From Flavobacterium psychrophilum (lineage in GTDB: Bacteria > Bacteroidota > Bacteroidia > Flavobacteriales > Flavobacteriaceae): a stretch of 64,000 bases of DNA. The stretch lies in NCBI GenBank assembly GCA_001708385.1, contig CP012388.1, positions 3,224,001 to 3,288,000 on the forward strand, given 5' to 3'. The notes below the pieces were generated by a model. It was not told where the DNA came from, did no database searches, and was given only the letters and a program-made list of their open reading frames with translations. Position 1 is the first letter of the stretch. Each line of letters begins with the position of its first letter. Made by a program: the position numbers and the translations under genes. Of the stretch, positions 62,817-64,000 are shown one piece after another.

Positions 62817-63770
62817 TTAATGAATTTCTAAAGAAGACAGGTAACGTTCAGCATCCAAAGCTGCCATACAGCCAGATCCGGCTGCGGTTATAGCCTGGCG
62901 GTAATCTTTATCCTGAACATCCCCAGATGCAAATACACCCGGAATATTAGTTTTAGTCGATTTGCCTTCTGTAATAAGATATCCTGTTTCATCCATGTCA
63001 AGCTGGCCTTTAAAGATATCGGTATTAGGTTTGTGGCCAATTGCTATAAATAAACCAGTAATAGCAATTTCGGTTTTATCTCCTGTAACATTGTTTACAA
63101 TCCTAAGTCCGTCAACTACCTGGTCGCCTATAACCTCGTCAACCTCGCTGTTGTATAACACGGTAAGGTTAGGAGTGTTTTCGACGCGGTGCTGCATAGC
63201 TTTAGAAGCACGCATAAAGTCTTTACGCACCAGCATAGTTACGTGTTTACAAATGTTAGCAAGGTAAGTAGCTTCCTCGGCAGCAGTATCACCTGCCCCT
63301 ACGATTGCCACATCCTGGTTGCGGTAAAAGAAACCATCGCATACGGCACATGCCGATACACCACCGCCTCTTAAACGCTGCTCACTAGGAAGGCCTAAAT
63401 ATTTAGCAGTAGCTCCTGTAGAGATAATTATTGTTTGAGCGTGAACTTCTTTATTATCGTCTATGGTAACTTTATGCCACCCCCCCGGTTCTTTACTAAA
63501 TTCTACGGCTGTCGCCATTCCAATTCTTACCTGTGTACCAAAACGTTCAGCTTGTTGTTGTAGCTGCATCATCATGGTAGGTCCGTCTATACCTTCAGGA
63601 TATCCAGGAAAGTTGTCAACTTCTGTAGTAGTGGTTAGCTGTCCACCCGGTTCCATACCGGTATAAACAACAGGTTTCATATCTGCCCTTGCAGCGTATA
63701 TAGCCGCAGTATAACCTGCAGGCCCGGAGCCTATAATTAGGCATTTTATTTTTTCTATAGTCTCAGACAT
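62817..63770 (-). CDS. trxB: Thioredoxin-disulfide reductase
   Basis: A 317-residue FAD/NADPH enzyme that keeps thioredoxin reduced. The FAD motif is IIGSGPAGYTAAIYAARADM (13-32), then GGQLTTTTEVDNFPG. The redox pair is Cys141 and Cys144 in SACAVCDGFF, and the NADPH motif is VGAGDTAAEEATYLA. A C-terminal FAD motif GVFASGDVQDKDYRQAITAAG completes it. Length is normal and it is alone, with its own -7 box. Confidence 0.98.
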   Translation of the reverse strand: MSETIEKIKCLIIGSGPAGYTAAIYAARADMKPVVYTGMEPGGQLTTTTEVDNFPGYPEGIDGPTMMMQLQQQAERFGTQVRIGMATAVEFSKEPGGWHKVTIDDNKEVHAQTIIISTGATAKYLGLPSEQRLRGGGVSACAVCDGFFYRNQDVAIVGAGDTAAEEATYLANICKHVTMLVRKDFMRASKAMQHRVENTPNLTVLYNSEVDEVIGDQVVDGLRIVNNVTGDKTEIAITGLFIAIGHKPNTDIFKGQLDMDETGYLITEGKSTKTNIPGVFASGDVQDKDYRQAITAAGSGCMAALDAERYLSSLEIH

Positions 63771-63798
63771 AATTTATTGAGGTCTTAAATTCGGTATG

Positions 63799-63806
63799 CA
63801 AATGTA
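63799..63806 (-). promoter_or_regulatory. Promoter -7 element for trxB
   Basis: The minus strand reads TACATTTG (TAnnTTTG), 28 bp before the trxB ATG. Confidence 0.65.
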
Positions 63807-63877
63807 AGTTTTAATTAAAAATATTACTACTCAAATGCATCAGTTTTAGCTATGAAAAAATAAAATTAGCTTATCAT

Positions 63878-63907
63878 TTTGAAATATCAATTTTAGTGGT
63901 ATATTTG
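63878..63907 (+). promoter_or_regulatory. Promoter for tRNA-Pro
   Basis: TTTG (63878-63881), an 18-bp spacer and TATATTTG (63900-63907) match the -33/-7 consensus, about 32 bp before the tRNA 5' end. Confidence 0.78.
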
Positions 63908-63939
63908 CACCGCTCAAATGGAGTAATCCACTTTGAATT

Positions 63940-64000
63940 CGGGGTGTAGCGTAGCCCGGTCATCGCGCCTGGTTTGGGACCAGGAGGTCGCAGGTTCGAA
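63940..64000 (+). tRNA. tRNA-Pro (TGG), 5' part, cut by the window end
   Basis: The visible 61 nt include the acceptor 5' strand CGGGGTG, the D-arm, the anticodon stem CCTGG / CCAGG with loop TTTGGGA (anticodon TGG at 63975-63977) and the T-arm start CAGGTTCGAA. The 3' half of the T-stem and acceptor lies outside the window. Confidence 0.95.

Overview
The window is a stretch of chromosome from a low-GC Bacteroidota bacterium, most likely a Flavobacteriaceae member close to Flavobacterium. Three observations support this. Three secreted proteins end in type IX secretion (T9SS) sorting domains of the YPNPV...KKIVKN type. Promoter-like TAnnTTTG boxes, the Bacteroidota -7 element, sit before many genes, and Shine-Dalgarno sequences are essentially absent. 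The gene content is also typical: TonB receptors with carboxypeptidase-like N-terminal domains, FecI/FecR signalling, LytTR two-component systems, and lipoproteins with acidic residues after the lipid cysteine. No phage, insertion sequence, CRISPR array or rRNA operon was seen. The genes read as core chromosome.

Layout. 0.1-7 kb: an S9 peptidase, a stand-alone FabH-type ketoacyl synthase, an L,D-transpeptidase and an outer-membrane beta-barrel receptor. 7.4-15.3 kb: argS, then two SGNH hydrolases (the second with a LysM domain) and an MBOAT O-acyltransferase, which look like a cell-wall or glycan O-acetylation cassette, followed by a T9SS-exported PNGase F-like protein. 15.4-21 kb: an ECF sigma / FecR anti-sigma / FecA-like receptor operon divergent from a LamG lipoprotein. 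21-24.4 kb: ffh, folD and an SDR. 24.5-29.6 kb: a triple-module T9SS adhesin divergent from a LytTR sensor kinase/regulator pair. 29.6-35.4 kb: rluF, a T9SS subtilase, an alpha/beta hydrolase, a zinc-ribbon-family coiled-coil protein lacking its zinc cysteines, and a Nif3-like protein.

35.6-48.1 kb is mostly housekeeping: a lipocalin-like lipoprotein, lpxK overlapping a purine nucleoside phosphorylase gene, gap, lipA, a PrcB-like lipoprotein, tonB, a sigma factor overlapping a glycosyltransferase, a four-helix-bundle gene between short repeats, murB, recF, a TPR membrane protein and ribH. 48.3-55.4 kb: small DUF1801 and VOC proteins, an NmrA-like oxidoreductase, a second LytTR pair, a DUF5694 protein and another beta-barrel receptor. 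55.5-61.9 kb: a complete RND efflux operon headed by a small secreted protein. 62.3-64 kb: a RidA-family protein, trxB and the 5' part of a tRNA-Pro(TGG) gene cut by the window end.

The most interesting signal is regulatory. The two LytTR loci share the box GCCGTTCGTC. Before the first sensor kinase it occurs twice, 21 bp apart, as expected for a LytTR dimer, and it resembles the box known for the LytTR-family regulator AlgR. A -7 promoter element follows 42 bp after the start of the promoter-proximal box. Then come an open frame for a 20-residue hydrophobic peptide and a strong intrinsic terminator ending 13 bp before the kinase start codon. At the second locus the same box lies 41 bp before a near-consensus -7 element of the DUF5694 gene. 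This suggests LytTR-activated promoters, one producing a short terminated RNA or attenuating leader. It is an inference from sequence only.
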